A DNA stretch of 24,909 bases. It comes from JAYWDA01 sp043779185 (GTDB taxonomy: Bacteria > Bdellovibrionota > Bdellovibrionia > Bdellovibrionales > Bdellovibrionaceae). A program made the position numbers and the translations under genes. The DNA is taken from contig JAYWEQ010000039.1 of assembly GCA_043779185.1 (NCBI GenBank), forward strand, positions 1 to 24,909, written 5' to 3'. This document shows, in pieces, positions 13,347 through 20,677 of this stretch (the first letter of the stretch is position 1; every line of letters starts with the position of its first letter). The notes below the pieces were generated by a model. That model saw only the letters and a program-made list of their open reading frames with translations. It was not told where the DNA came from and searched no databases.

Positions 13347-15932
13347 TCACGCCGCCGAGCTTGAAAACTTTTTTAAATATTCTTGCAGGTGAATCACGCC
13401 TTGAAAGTAACCGGTTTCAAGATCTTCAGGCGCCACGGGCACAAGACATCCATCTTCCAAGAGTTCAAACAGGTGCCCCAATTGATCCAAACCAACGGCC
13501 CGACTTGTTGACTTCATAGAATGAGATAAAGATTTCACGCTTTTGGTGTCATGGGCTTTAATGGCTTCCAATAATTTTTTTAAATGATCTGCCGTTGTCT
13601 TCAAATATTCGTCGACTAACATCACAGATAAAGGCTGACCCTCTGAAATATACGGTTCCATTTTTTTCAAAGCTTCAGGGTTAAACGTTTGATAAGTTGC
13701 AGACCCACTGGTTTTTATGGGGGAGGCAGATGGCACTTCAATCGGCCTATTTTGCGAAACAATCAGTGTTGGATAGGTGCCTCTTTTTTGCTTTTGCTGA
13801 AGAGCTTGATAAAGAATATCGATATCAATCGGTTTTGTTAAAAATTCATCCATCCCAGCTAAAAAGCAGCGGTCACGATCGCCCGTCATACCTTCGGCAG
13901 TTAAGGCTAAGATAGGAATATGCTCATGGGTCGACTTTTCAAGCTCTCGAATTCGCCGCGTGGCTTCGTAGCCATCCATAGGCTGCATTTGACAGTCCAT
14001 AATAATTAAATCAAAAGTATTTTTAGTAAAGGCCTCGACAGCCGCCGTGCCGTCTTCCACTATTTGATAAGTGACTCCAAAAAGCTCTAAAAATTTTCGG
14101 ATCACGACTTGGTTTACGGGCTGATCTTCTGCGACCAAAACCTGAAGATCCATTTTTCGAAATTCTTTTCGACCATTACTTTGAATCGAAACTGCTCCTT
14201 GGACTTGATCAAAGACACAGGTGAACCAAAATCGAGAGCCAAAGCCTTCAACACTTTCTGCACCAATTTGACCCTTCATTAAATGCACAAACTCTTTAGA
14301 AATAAGAAGACCTAAACCCGTTCCCCCGAATTTTTTAAAATGGCCATGGTGGGCTTGCGAAAAACGCTCGAACAATCGGGGCTGGTATTCAGCAGGAATT
14401 CCCGCCCCCGTATCGCGGACTTCACAAAGAAGTGCATGCGGGTGAGCCATAGGATCAGGAATTGAAATTTTTAATTGCACATACCCTTTGCTGGTGAATT
14501 TAATCGCATTACCAATTAAGTTAATTAAGATCTGCCGAAATCGGGCGGCATCGCCTCGTAAATTCAGAGGTCCCTCATGCAATATTTCTGCGGTTAATTC
14601 GATTTTTTTAGACGTCGCTTGGTAGTGAAAAACATCCATGACATTTTCGACTAAGTTTTGAAGATTAAAATCCGAATTTTCTAAAGTCAGTTTTCCAGCT
14701 TCAATTTTTGAATGATCTAAAATATCATTGATCAGTGTCAATAAAGCATCGGCTGAACTTTTAATGGTTTTTACAAAAGAATTTTGTTCATGAGAGAGGG
14801 GTGTTTCAAGCAGTAGCGTCGACATGCCAATAACACCATTCATAGGCGTACGGATTTCGTGGCTCATGGTGGCTAAAAAATCAGATTTTAATTTCGAAGC
14901 CTCAAGCGCTGCTTGTTCGGCCTTTTTCCAATCCGTTTCCATATTTTTTTGCTTTGTAATATTACGAATCAGGGCCAGGGCGCCCACAATTTCACCGGCC
15001 CCATCATACAAAGCCCTTGTGCTGACAGCTAAATGGATCCCTTGAGTTGTCTCAGGATTTTTTCTGTAAAGAAGTTCAAGACTGTCGTGTCCTTCCCCTT
15101 TCAAAGCCAAGGCTAGTGGCGATCGCTCCGGGCTGAATGGTTTTAAGGTTTTTGGATCCAGCAATCCTTTAAAATATCCCCTGATGTCCTCTTTCAGAGT
15201 TGAAAAGGGAAATTCAAAAATTTGGCTGATGGCCTCATTATAATGGATCAGGTTTCCGCTCGTGTTCACAACAATCAGCCCATCCCCAATACTATGAAGA
15301 ATTAAATTAAAAAGATTGGATTGCTCGACTACTTTTTCCGACGCCTTTAAAATAGAGCGTCGATTTAAAAACATCAAGCCCGCAGCCAACCCCGCTCCAA
15401 AAATTAAAAATAGGATTGTCAGATGACCAATATTCCTGGTTCGATCGGTTCGAATTTTCATCAGTCGATCTTCTTCGGCGATCATTTTTGCAAAAACAGC
15501 CCTTAGATCGTTGATCGAAGTGATATTTTGTTGATCACGGATTTTAATTCTCTTTTCCAAATTTTCAAGATGGACCATCAAAAGATGCTTAAGCTCTGCA
15601 TAATTTTTTAATTGAACTGGATTATCTGATATCAATTGCTCTAAAATATCAACGTTGGCTGTCAAACCTTCCACGGCCTTCGAGTAAACATCATAAAATT
15701 CTTGATCAGGTTTGATGATATAGGCGCGTTGGCCAGCTGCTGCCCGCTCACTTAAAATTGAAACCTCGCGCACTGTTGCGATCACATCTGTGGTGTGTTC
15801 GACCCAGCGAGATTGAACTAAGAACTCGTTAATGCTGGTCGCTGCCAAAATGACAAACGCCAAAAACGAAAACATGGAAACGACAAAGCCCCACCGCGAA
15901 ACCCAAGATCTAAAAGCAGATTTAATTTCCAT
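13347..15932 (-). CDS. Hybrid sensor histidine kinase with CHASE3-like sensor, PAS, receiver and Hpt
   Basis: A membrane-bound phosphorelay protein of 861 aa. Order of parts: transmembrane helix about 15-33; a helical periplasmic region 40-165 (SERAAAGQRAYIIKPDQEF) that looks like CHASE3; second helix about 170-190; PAS-like domain 205-325; kinase dimer and His box with H358 in MSHEIRTPMNGVIG; ATPase domain (N475 in NLIGNAIKF, DTGAGI, GGTGLGL); receiver 595-710 with phosphate-accepting D646 in IIMDCQMQPMDG and K700; Hpt domain 750-861 with H804 in SHSMKSTSR. All phosphotransfer residues are present. No response regulator lies beside it, so the final target is elsewhere. A 68-aa membrane protein gene lies 57 bases upstream on the same strand. 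The start ATG has no clear ribosome site. Confidence 0.95.
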   Translation of the reverse strand: MEIKSAFRSWVSRWGFVVSMFSFLAFVILAATSINEFLVQSRWVEHTTDVIATVREVSILSERAAAGQRAYIIKPDQEFYDVYSKAVEGLTANVDILEQLISDNPVQLKNYAELKHLLMVHLENLEKRIKIRDQQNITSINDLRAVFAKMIAEEDRLMKIRTDRTRNIGHLTILFLIFGAGLAAGLMFLNRRSILKASEKVVEQSNLFNLILHSIGDGLIVVNTSGNLIHYNEAISQIFEFPFSTLKEDIRGYFKGLLDPKTLKPFSPERSPLALALKGEGHDSLELLYRKNPETTQGIHLAVSTRALYDGAGEIVGALALIRNITKQKNMETDWKKAEQAALEASKLKSDFLATMSHEIRTPMNGVIGMSTLLLETPLSHEQNSFVKTIKSSADALLTLINDILDHSKIEAGKLTLENSDFNLQNLVENVMDVFHYQATSKKIELTAEILHEGPLNLRGDAARFRQILINLIGNAIKFTSKGYVQLKISIPDPMAHPHALLCEVRDTGAGIPAEYQPRLFERFSQAHHGHFKKFGGTGLGLLISKEFVHLMKGQIGAESVEGFGSRFWFTCVFDQVQGAVSIQSNGRKEFRKMDLQVLVAEDQPVNQVVIRKFLELFGVTYQIVEDGTAAVEAFTKNTFDLIIMDCQMQPMDGYEATRRIRELEKSTHEHIPILALTAEGMTGDRDRCFLAGMDEFLTKPIDIDILYQALQQKQKRGTYPTLIVSQNRPIEVPSASPIKTSGSATYQTFNPEALKKMEPYISEGQPLSVMLVDEYLKTTADHLKKLLEAIKAHDTKSVKSLSHSMKSTSRAVGLDQLGHLFELLEDGCLVPVAPEDLETGYFQGVIHLQEYLKKFSSSAA

Positions 15933-15989
15933 ACGCTTTTATCGGCTTGCAGAGCCGCATTCTATAGAAGACAAAGGTCCATCGACCAA

Positions 15990-16196
15990 CTACCAGATAT
16001 TATAAGCCCATAAGCAAATCCCAACGCAAACGATCAGCATCATTTTAAGACCCGTTGTAAAATAGGGCACAATCATCAGGGCCAGCCCCATCAATGCAAT
16101 CTGAATCTCGCCTCGTTTGCGACCTTCTTTCAGCATCCACCAGCCAATCACTCCAAAGATGAATCCGGCCATTAACTCATAGGGATCGAAACTCAC
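15990..16196 (-). CDS. Small inner-membrane protein, 68 aa, function unknown
   Basis: The start is GTG at 16196, supported by AAGGAGGG a few bases upstream, the best ribosome site in this region. The product has two or three hydrophobic helices (about 8-22, 31-47 and 49-66) split by a charged loop, KEGRKRGE, which should be cytoplasmic. It is rich in Met, Trp and Ile and ends CLWAYNIW. I do not recognise a named family; it resembles widespread short conserved membrane proteins of unknown role. It precedes the hybrid kinase on the same strand by 57 bases, so co-transcription is possible. It is divergent from the methyltransferase gene, with 87 bases between the starts. Confidence 0.75.
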   Translation of the reverse strand: MSFDPYELMAGFIFGVIGWWMLKEGRKRGEIQIALMGLALMIVPYFTTGLKMMLIVCVGICLWAYNIW

Positions 16197-16233
16197 GACC
16201 GCCCTCCTTCACAGCATAGACTTTGTCGATGTT

Positions 16234-16261
16234 ATGATTGAATCATGATTGCCTGATTGAA
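16234..16261. promoter_or_regulatory. Palindrome and TGATTG repeats between divergent genes
   Basis: A 13-base palindrome, ATGATT-G-AATCAT (16234-16246), overlaps three direct copies of TGATTG (starting at 16235, 16246 and 16254). It lies in the 87-base gap between the divergent small membrane protein and methyltransferase genes. It may be an operator. No regulator is known. Confidence 0.3.
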
Positions 16262-16283
16262 GCTAGAAGTGTAATCCCTGAGC

Positions 16284-16958
16284 ATGACTGTTTGTTGCTT
16301 GTGCCAAAGTTTTGAAGTTTCAGAATTTCAAAAAGCCGATTTTTTTAGGTGTGGCCAATGCCAGCTCATTTTTAAAGATCCCATGTTACACCTGTCCCCG
16401 ATCGAAGAAAAAAAACGCTACGATCTGCATGAAAATAGCATCAGTGACCCCGCCTATGTGAATTTTTTGTGGCCTGTCGTCGAACAAATCAAGCGCCTTT
16501 ATCCCAGCCCCGCCTTGGGTCTTGATTTTGGCTGTGGACCCAGTCCTGTTTTAAGTCAGTTGTTAAGCAAAGAAAATTACAAAATGTATTCTTATGATCC
16601 CTATTTTTTTTCTGAAGCGCTGTCGGATTTTAAAAATCTTCCCATAAAGACATTTGATTTTATCACTTGCACCGAAGCGGCTGAACATTTTTATCATCCT
16701 GGCCACGAATTCAAAAAGCTTTTTAGTTGGCTAAAAGAAACAGGTCATTTGGTTTTAATGACAGATTTATTTAAAGAGGGCACAGATTTACAAAATTGGG
16801 GTTACGCCCGAGACCCATCCCATGTTTGTTTTTTTTCAGAAGCGACTTTAAGATGGCTTGCAAAAGAATATGGTGCACAGCTTGATATTATTTCTGGTCG
16901 GTTGATTTGCTTTACTTCGTCAGCGCCTGAGGCTTCGGCGATTGCACTTTCCAAATAG
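16284..16958 (+). CDS. Class I SAM-dependent methyltransferase with N-terminal zinc ribbon
   Basis: The 224-aa protein has two CxxC pairs (C4/C7 and C23/C26), as in a small zinc-ribbon, followed by a methyltransferase fold. The SAM-binding motif I is LGLDFGCGPSP (78-88). FDFITCTEAAEHFYHP is the typical post-II/motif III block, with HLVLMTDLF after it. This layout matches Methyltransf_23-type proteins whose substrate is usually a sugar, lipid or small metabolite; it cannot be named here. There is no signal peptide. Its last 47 bases overlap, tail to tail, the end of the lipoprotein gene on the other strand. It is the only forward gene between the subtilase and proB. Fold call is firm; function is not. 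Confidence 0.85.
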   Translation: MTVCCLCQSFEVSEFQKADFFRCGQCQLIFKDPMLHLSPIEEKKRYDLHENSISDPAYVNFLWPVVEQIKRLYPSPALGLDFGCGPSPVLSQLLSKENYKMYSYDPYFFSEALSDFKNLPIKTFDFITCTEAAEHFYHPGHEFKKLFSWLKETGHLVLMTDLFKEGTDLQNWGYARDPSHVCFFSEATLRWLAKEYGAQLDIISGRLICFTSSAPEASAIALSK

Positions 16959-17391
16959 CGTCTTTTTTAAGAAGAATTAATTTTTGAATTTGGAAGCTTG
17001 CCGAAGGGTCCACACCCAGTTGTTTTGAAATTAACGAAAGGGCATCCGGCACATTAAAGTTATTTTCCTGAGCCGGGTCCAATTTCACCATAATATCAGT
17101 CAAGGCTTCGCGAACTTTTAAAGGAATTGTTTTGATTTCAATTTGAACTTTGGCTGTCTCATCAGATCTTTTGACATCATTGACTTTGAATTCACTGCGA
17201 TCTAAAACTTTGCTTAAATAGTTCTCCTTTAAGATTTCTTTTCCCTTCATTCGCTCATCCAGAACGGCTTTCATCTCAGTTTTTAACTGGAATCGGGCTT
17301 CGTCCAGACTGACGTCCTCGATCTGCGAGCTTTCTGTTGTGCAAGCATTTAAAATCCATAGGAATGGCATCAGAAAAAAAATTCGTCGCAT
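16912..17391 (-). CDS. Predicted lipoprotein, 159 aa
   Basis: The N-terminus MRRIFFLMPFLWILNACTT is a lipoprotein signal with lipobox LNAC and lipidated Cys at 17. Residue +2 is Thr, so outer-membrane sorting is likely under the usual rule. The mature part is about 140 aa, mixed helix and strand, with many charged residues (KTEMKAVLDERMKGKEILKENYL, then KVQIEIKTIPLKVREALTDIM). It recalls small ligand- or lipid-binding folds, but no family was recognised. It lies 44 bases after the LamB-like porin gene on the same strand, so the two may be co-expressed. No ribosome site is clear before its ATG. The 3' end overlaps the methyltransferase gene by 47 bases. Confidence 0.75.
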   Translation of the reverse strand: MRRIFFLMPFLWILNACTTESSQIEDVSLDEARFQLKTEMKAVLDERMKGKEILKENYLSKVLDRSEFKVNDVKRSDETAKVQIEIKTIPLKVREALTDIMVKLDPAQENNFNVPDALSLISKQLGVDPSASFQIQKLILLKKDAIWKVQSPKPQALTK

Positions 17392-17435
17392 GCTATTATT
17401 TTAGAATCACAGAGCGCTGCCGAGCAAAAAAAAAT

Positions 17436-18728
17436 TTAAAACCAGACCTCAACCTGGGCCACCAGGCTTTGAGCATCATCTCGACCGCGGGCCGAGGTCC
17501 CTGCAAAACTGGCTTCGTTGGCTCGATTCCAGAATCTGGCGCTGTACAAGGCCCTTAGAACTGGTCTGGAATAAAATCCTTTAGCCACCGTGATTTGCGG
17601 TCCAAGAGTGATCTGCGAAAGCGTCCTTGTTCCTAAGCCATCTGACTCATCCAAAACATTCGATATTCCAAAGACTGAAATAAAATGAATATGATCGGTG
17701 ATATAATAAATGGGCTCGGCCGCCACACTGATCCATCGCACTCGAGCATCGCTGGAAGTGCGCTTGTTAAGGTTATCGTAAACAAAACTGAACTGTCCTG
17801 ACCACTTGTCATTTTCGACCAGAGCGGCATTCCAAAATCGAATCCGATCCGAACTTTGCGTCGTGCAAATTGCAAGCGAAGAATCCGAGCAATCTTTAAC
17901 CAGTTCGCCACTCGAGCCCATTCCGGTCATCACACCTTGGCCATAAGCCAACGCCGTTTCATTTTTAAAACGAACTCCCACCCATTGGTTTTTGACAGCA
18001 AGAAAACCACCGGTCCCAGCTTTGTAATCCGTCCCAGGAGAAGGGATTGATTTTGTGGCCGGCGTCGATCCTCCGGTCAACCAAAAGGCCAAAGTATTTT
18101 CGGCTCCTACCGCCACTTCCTCAAGGCGCAGATGCACCGTTGTTTTTGCCGCCACTTGATTTTCGGTGGCGATCGCAGTCCCGGTACCGTTGATTTCTTT
18201 TGATTCAGAATTCTGGATGATCGCAAAATGCCAAAGTCCGGGGCCTTTTCTTAAGTCGCCGTATCCGGCACCGACGCCATTCATTTGCACAGGATAAAAA
18301 TCGAGGGCCGAGATATCGCCCCAGCGGTAATATCTTTTTCCGACCCAAAAGACGCCCGGCAACTCTTGCTGGATTCCCAAATCAACATAGGCTTGGCGAA
18401 TGACCCAATTTTGGTTGGTCAGCTCATAATCTGTGCGATTCTGGTAGTTGTATGAAAAAGTCAAATAAGCCTGCGACGACACTTCGGGAAATTTAATCTG
18501 ATCGGTCAGATCTGAAGCAAATGTGGCTTCACCGTACATTCCACATTCGTTGCCGACGCGAAACTCATTTCCGAAAGAGCCTGGATTATTAAAACACTCT
18601 TGCTGCCCACCTTTTAAATTACTGCCGGCGCTACTTCGCAAATAACCCCGAAAACTTAAAGGCGCGGCGTCCACTTGAGAAGTCAAAAAAACGGTCAGCA
18701 GGAGGCCTTGAATCGTCAGCATTTTCAC
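17436..18728 (-). CDS. LamB-like outer-membrane porin (maltoporin family)
   Basis: A 430-aa outer-membrane channel. The signal peptide ends near residue 21 (SQVDA-APLSF). The start of the mature part, FRGYLRSSAGSN, then QQECFNNPG and FRVGNECGMYGE, matches the LamB pattern FHGYxRSG and RLGNECxxYxE, including the paired Cys. Further on, WVGKRYYRWGDI and HFISVFGISN are also LamB-like, and the chain ends EVWF with the Phe needed for Bam-dependent assembly. LamB channels pass maltodextrins and related sugars; no sugar genes are nearby, so the substrate is open. GTG 18728 is chosen because AGGGG lies about seven bases upstream; ATG 18722 is the alternative. A lipoprotein gene follows after 44 bases. 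Confidence 0.88.
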   Translation of the reverse strand: MKMLTIQGLLLTVFLTSQVDAAPLSFRGYLRSSAGSNLKGGQQECFNNPGSFGNEFRVGNECGMYGEATFASDLTDQIKFPEVSSQAYLTFSYNYQNRTDYELTNQNWVIRQAYVDLGIQQELPGVFWVGKRYYRWGDISALDFYPVQMNGVGAGYGDLRKGPGLWHFAIIQNSESKEINGTGTAIATENQVAAKTTVHLRLEEVAVGAENTLAFWLTGGSTPATKSIPSPGTDYKAGTGGFLAVKNQWVGVRFKNETALAYGQGVMTGMGSSGELVKDCSDSSLAICTTQSSDRIRFWNAALVENDKWSGQFSFVYDNLNKRTSSDARVRWISVAAEPIYYITDHIHFISVFGISNVLDESDGLGTRTLSQITLGPQITVAKGFYSRPVLRALYSARFWNRANEASFAGTSARGRDDAQSLVAQVEVWF

Positions 18729-18822
18729 TAGAAACCCCTGGGAAGTAATGGCTTCAGTCCGCCCTACAAGTCAGCGGAATCTTTAGTGTTCAATGCCTAT
18801 ATTTTTTATTTTTAGCAACTGT

Positions 18823-19449
18823 TTAAACGATCTTAATTCCACGACCCAGCAAAGTGCGTTCAAGCTTTGCATTGTAAACTTTCAAAAGTTCTTCACCAAC
18901 CAAGGCACCTTCAATCAGGCCAAGAGCATGGGCGATCGCTTCTAAAGTCGACATGCCAAATTCTGAACTTTCAGCCCGCAAGTGGAACTTCGCAAGATTA
19001 GGTCGCTTTAACATAACTCGAGGAATATTTTTAAGCTCAGGATGACGGGTTTGTACTTTGCTGGCTTGTCGCCAGTTTCCATCAGGCACAATCAAGTGGA
19101 TGGGCTTCTTACTTAACAAGCGAAGGTAATCCATCGTCAGTTCTGCGGCATCCTTAGAAGGATAAAAGAGTAAGCTATGATAGGACGGATCTAGAAGATC
19201 GCTTAAATCTAAAGACTGTTTTGATTCGCCGCGGATTCGAAGTTCACTATTGGTTAGACAATGCAAAGCCAAACGACCCGAATTTGTGGTTCGTTTCATT
19301 TCTTTTGCGTGAATGATCAAACTGATTTTTGTCTTTAGGTCTAATGTCGGAAGAAGGGAGCAGATGCAAAGACTTGAATTCAAAAAACATTTTAAACAAG
19401 GGCTCTTTGGTTTTCTCTGCCGGAGACGGGCTCCGTTTTCAGTTCCCAA
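18823..19449 (-). CDS. tapT: DTW-domain tRNA-uridine aminocarboxypropyltransferase
   Basis: DTW-domain enzymes (TapT/YfiP type) use SAM to add the aminocarboxypropyl group to uridine in the tRNA variable loop (acp3U). The 208-aa protein has a Cys cluster at C18, C21, C28 and C30, likely zinc-binding, then HAKEMKRTTNSGRLA (48-62), LLFYPSKDA, and the motif IVPDGNWRQASKV (120-132). The last is DGNW rather than the common DGTW, a small variation. GMSTLEAIAHALGLIEG follows. The start is TTG with AGGGG upstream, preferred because no ATG precedes the Cys cluster. It begins 30 bases after the cold-shock gene on the same strand with no clear terminator between, so the two may form an operon. Confidence 0.85.
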   Translation of the reverse strand: MGTENGARLRQRKPKSPCLKCFLNSSLCICSLLPTLDLKTKISLIIHAKEMKRTTNSGRLALHCLTNSELRIRGESKQSLDLSDLLDPSYHSLLFYPSKDAAELTMDYLRLLSKKPIHLIVPDGNWRQASKVQTRHPELKNIPRVMLKRPNLAKFHLRAESSEFGMSTLEAIAHALGLIEGALVGEELLKVYNAKLERTLLGRGIKIV

Positions 19450-19479
19450 AAGAACCCCTGAAATCTAAATTTTTATAAC

Positions 19480-19674
19480 TTAGTTTTTGACTCGAACATT
19501 TGTTGCGCAAGGACCTTTTTTTCCTTGTCCAACTTCAAACTCAACTTTATCGCCATCTTTTGGCTCAGTTCCTTGAACTTCAGAGATGTGGAAAAATAAA
19601 TCTTTTCCGTCATCTGGAGTAATGAATCCGAAACCTTTGCCCGAGTTAAAAAACTTCACTGTACCTGTGCTCAT
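19480..19674 (-). CDS. Cold-shock domain protein (CspA family)
   Basis: A 64-aa single cold-shock domain that binds single-stranded RNA and DNA and melts RNA structure. The RNP1-like motif GKGFGFITPDD and RNP2-like DLFFHIS are intact, as are the opening TGTVKFFNS and the later EFEVGQGKKGPCATNVRV. It has GAGAGG before the ATG. The predicted promoter lies at 19737-19710, giving a 5' leader of only about 30 bases. That is much shorter than the thermosensing leader of E. coli cspA, so this one may not be cold-induced. The tRNA modification gene follows 30 bases downstream, and proB starts on the opposite strand about 166 bases away. Confidence 0.96.
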   Translation of the reverse strand: MSTGTVKFFNSGKGFGFITPDDGKDLFFHISEVQGTEPKDGDKVEFEVGQGKKGPCATNVRVKN

Positions 19675-19709
19675 TAAAAAACCTCTCTAGTTAAAACTTT
19701 CTGAGATCA

Positions 19710-19737
19710 AGATAACACTTTTAAGCGCGAATGTAAG
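19710..19737 (-). promoter_or_regulatory. Promoter of the cold-shock gene
   Basis: On the reverse strand, CTTACA (19737-19732) and TTATCT (19715-19710) are 16 bases apart and resemble -35 and -10 boxes. Transcription would start near 19703. The match is moderate. Confidence 0.45.
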
Positions 19738-19840
19738 TTATTTTTCAAAATAATGAGGTTTTTAGTTTGTTCACCCGGGCTTTAACATGGAGTGATACCG
19801 GTCCAAGATCCTGTCCGAATCTGTACAGCCTGAAAGAACA

Positions 19841-20665
19841 GTGATTTACTCGAAGGGGATGACAATTAAAAAAAATCGTAAAAAACCAATCTGGGTGATC
19901 AAAATAGGCAGTGCCATTTATGTCGAAGGTGGTCCTATCTTGCTGAAGTCGCTGATGCAGCAAGTGTCCGAGTTAAAACAGAAATTTCAAGTCGATATCA
20001 TTTGGGTGACGTCAGGAGCGATTGCCTCGGCCCGCTCACGGACCCGCAAACAATGGAAAAAACTCCCGGAAAAGCAGGCTCTCAGCGCCATTGGTCAGCC
20101 CATGCTGATGGATTCTTATAATTTGGCATTGAATGCCACCGGCCTGATGGGGGCTCAGGTGCTTTTGACTTATGATGATATGACCCGCGCAAAGCAACGC
20201 CAAAACTTGAAAAATACCCTAGCCACCCTTTTGCAGTGGAAGGTGGTTCCCATTTTAAATGAAAACGATGCCGTCGCTACCGAAGAAATCCAATTTGGCG
20301 ATAACGACTTGCTTTCGGCCAAGGTGGCCAGTCTTATGGGGGCTGAACGCCTGATTATCTTAACCAATGTCGAGGGGCTTTATGACAGTCCCCCTGAAAA
20401 AAATCCCAAAGCGCGCTTGATTTCCCACCTTCCCAAAGTCACTCAAACTTTGCTTTCTTCCATGGATTCAAGGGCCACTTCTTCGGTCGGTCGCGGGGGG
20501 ATGTACTCTAAAATGCGGGCGGCGGCTTTTGCTCAGGGAAAATCGATTCCCACTTGGATTTTGCGGGGTGATTTACCGAATAATTTACTAAAGATCGCAG
20601 CTAATGAAACGATTGGAACCTATGTCGGCCCAACAGCCCCCCTTTTAAAGTCGAAAAAGAAATAA
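19841..20665 (+). CDS. proB: Glutamate 5-kinase, kinase domain only
   Basis: First step of proline synthesis: ATP-dependent phosphorylation of glutamate. The amino-acid kinase fold is clear: VIKIGSAIYVEGG near the start, IIWVTSGAIASAR, LSAIGQPMLM, VPILNENDAVAT, FGDNDLLSAKVASLMGAERLIILTNVEGLY, and VGRGGMYSKMRAA. At 274 aa it ends after the kinase domain and lacks the C-terminal PUA domain of the E. coli-type 367-aa enzyme. PUA-less forms are known. The start is uncertain. GTG 19841 has a weak site (GAAAGAA), while ATG 19859 has AAGGGG directly against it, too close to work well. The proA gene follows after 12 bases and shares the transcript. Confidence 0.94.
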   Translation: MIYSKGMTIKKNRKKPIWVIKIGSAIYVEGGPILLKSLMQQVSELKQKFQVDIIWVTSGAIASARSRTRKQWKKLPEKQALSAIGQPMLMDSYNLALNATGLMGAQVLLTYDDMTRAKQRQNLKNTLATLLQWKVVPILNENDAVATEEIQFGDNDLLSAKVASLMGAERLIILTNVEGLYDSPPEKNPKARLISHLPKVTQTLLSSMDSRATSSVGRGGMYSKMRAAAFAQGKSIPTWILRGDLPNNLLKIAANETIGTYVGPTAPLLKSKKK

Positions 20666-20677
20666 GTGGAGCCTCCT

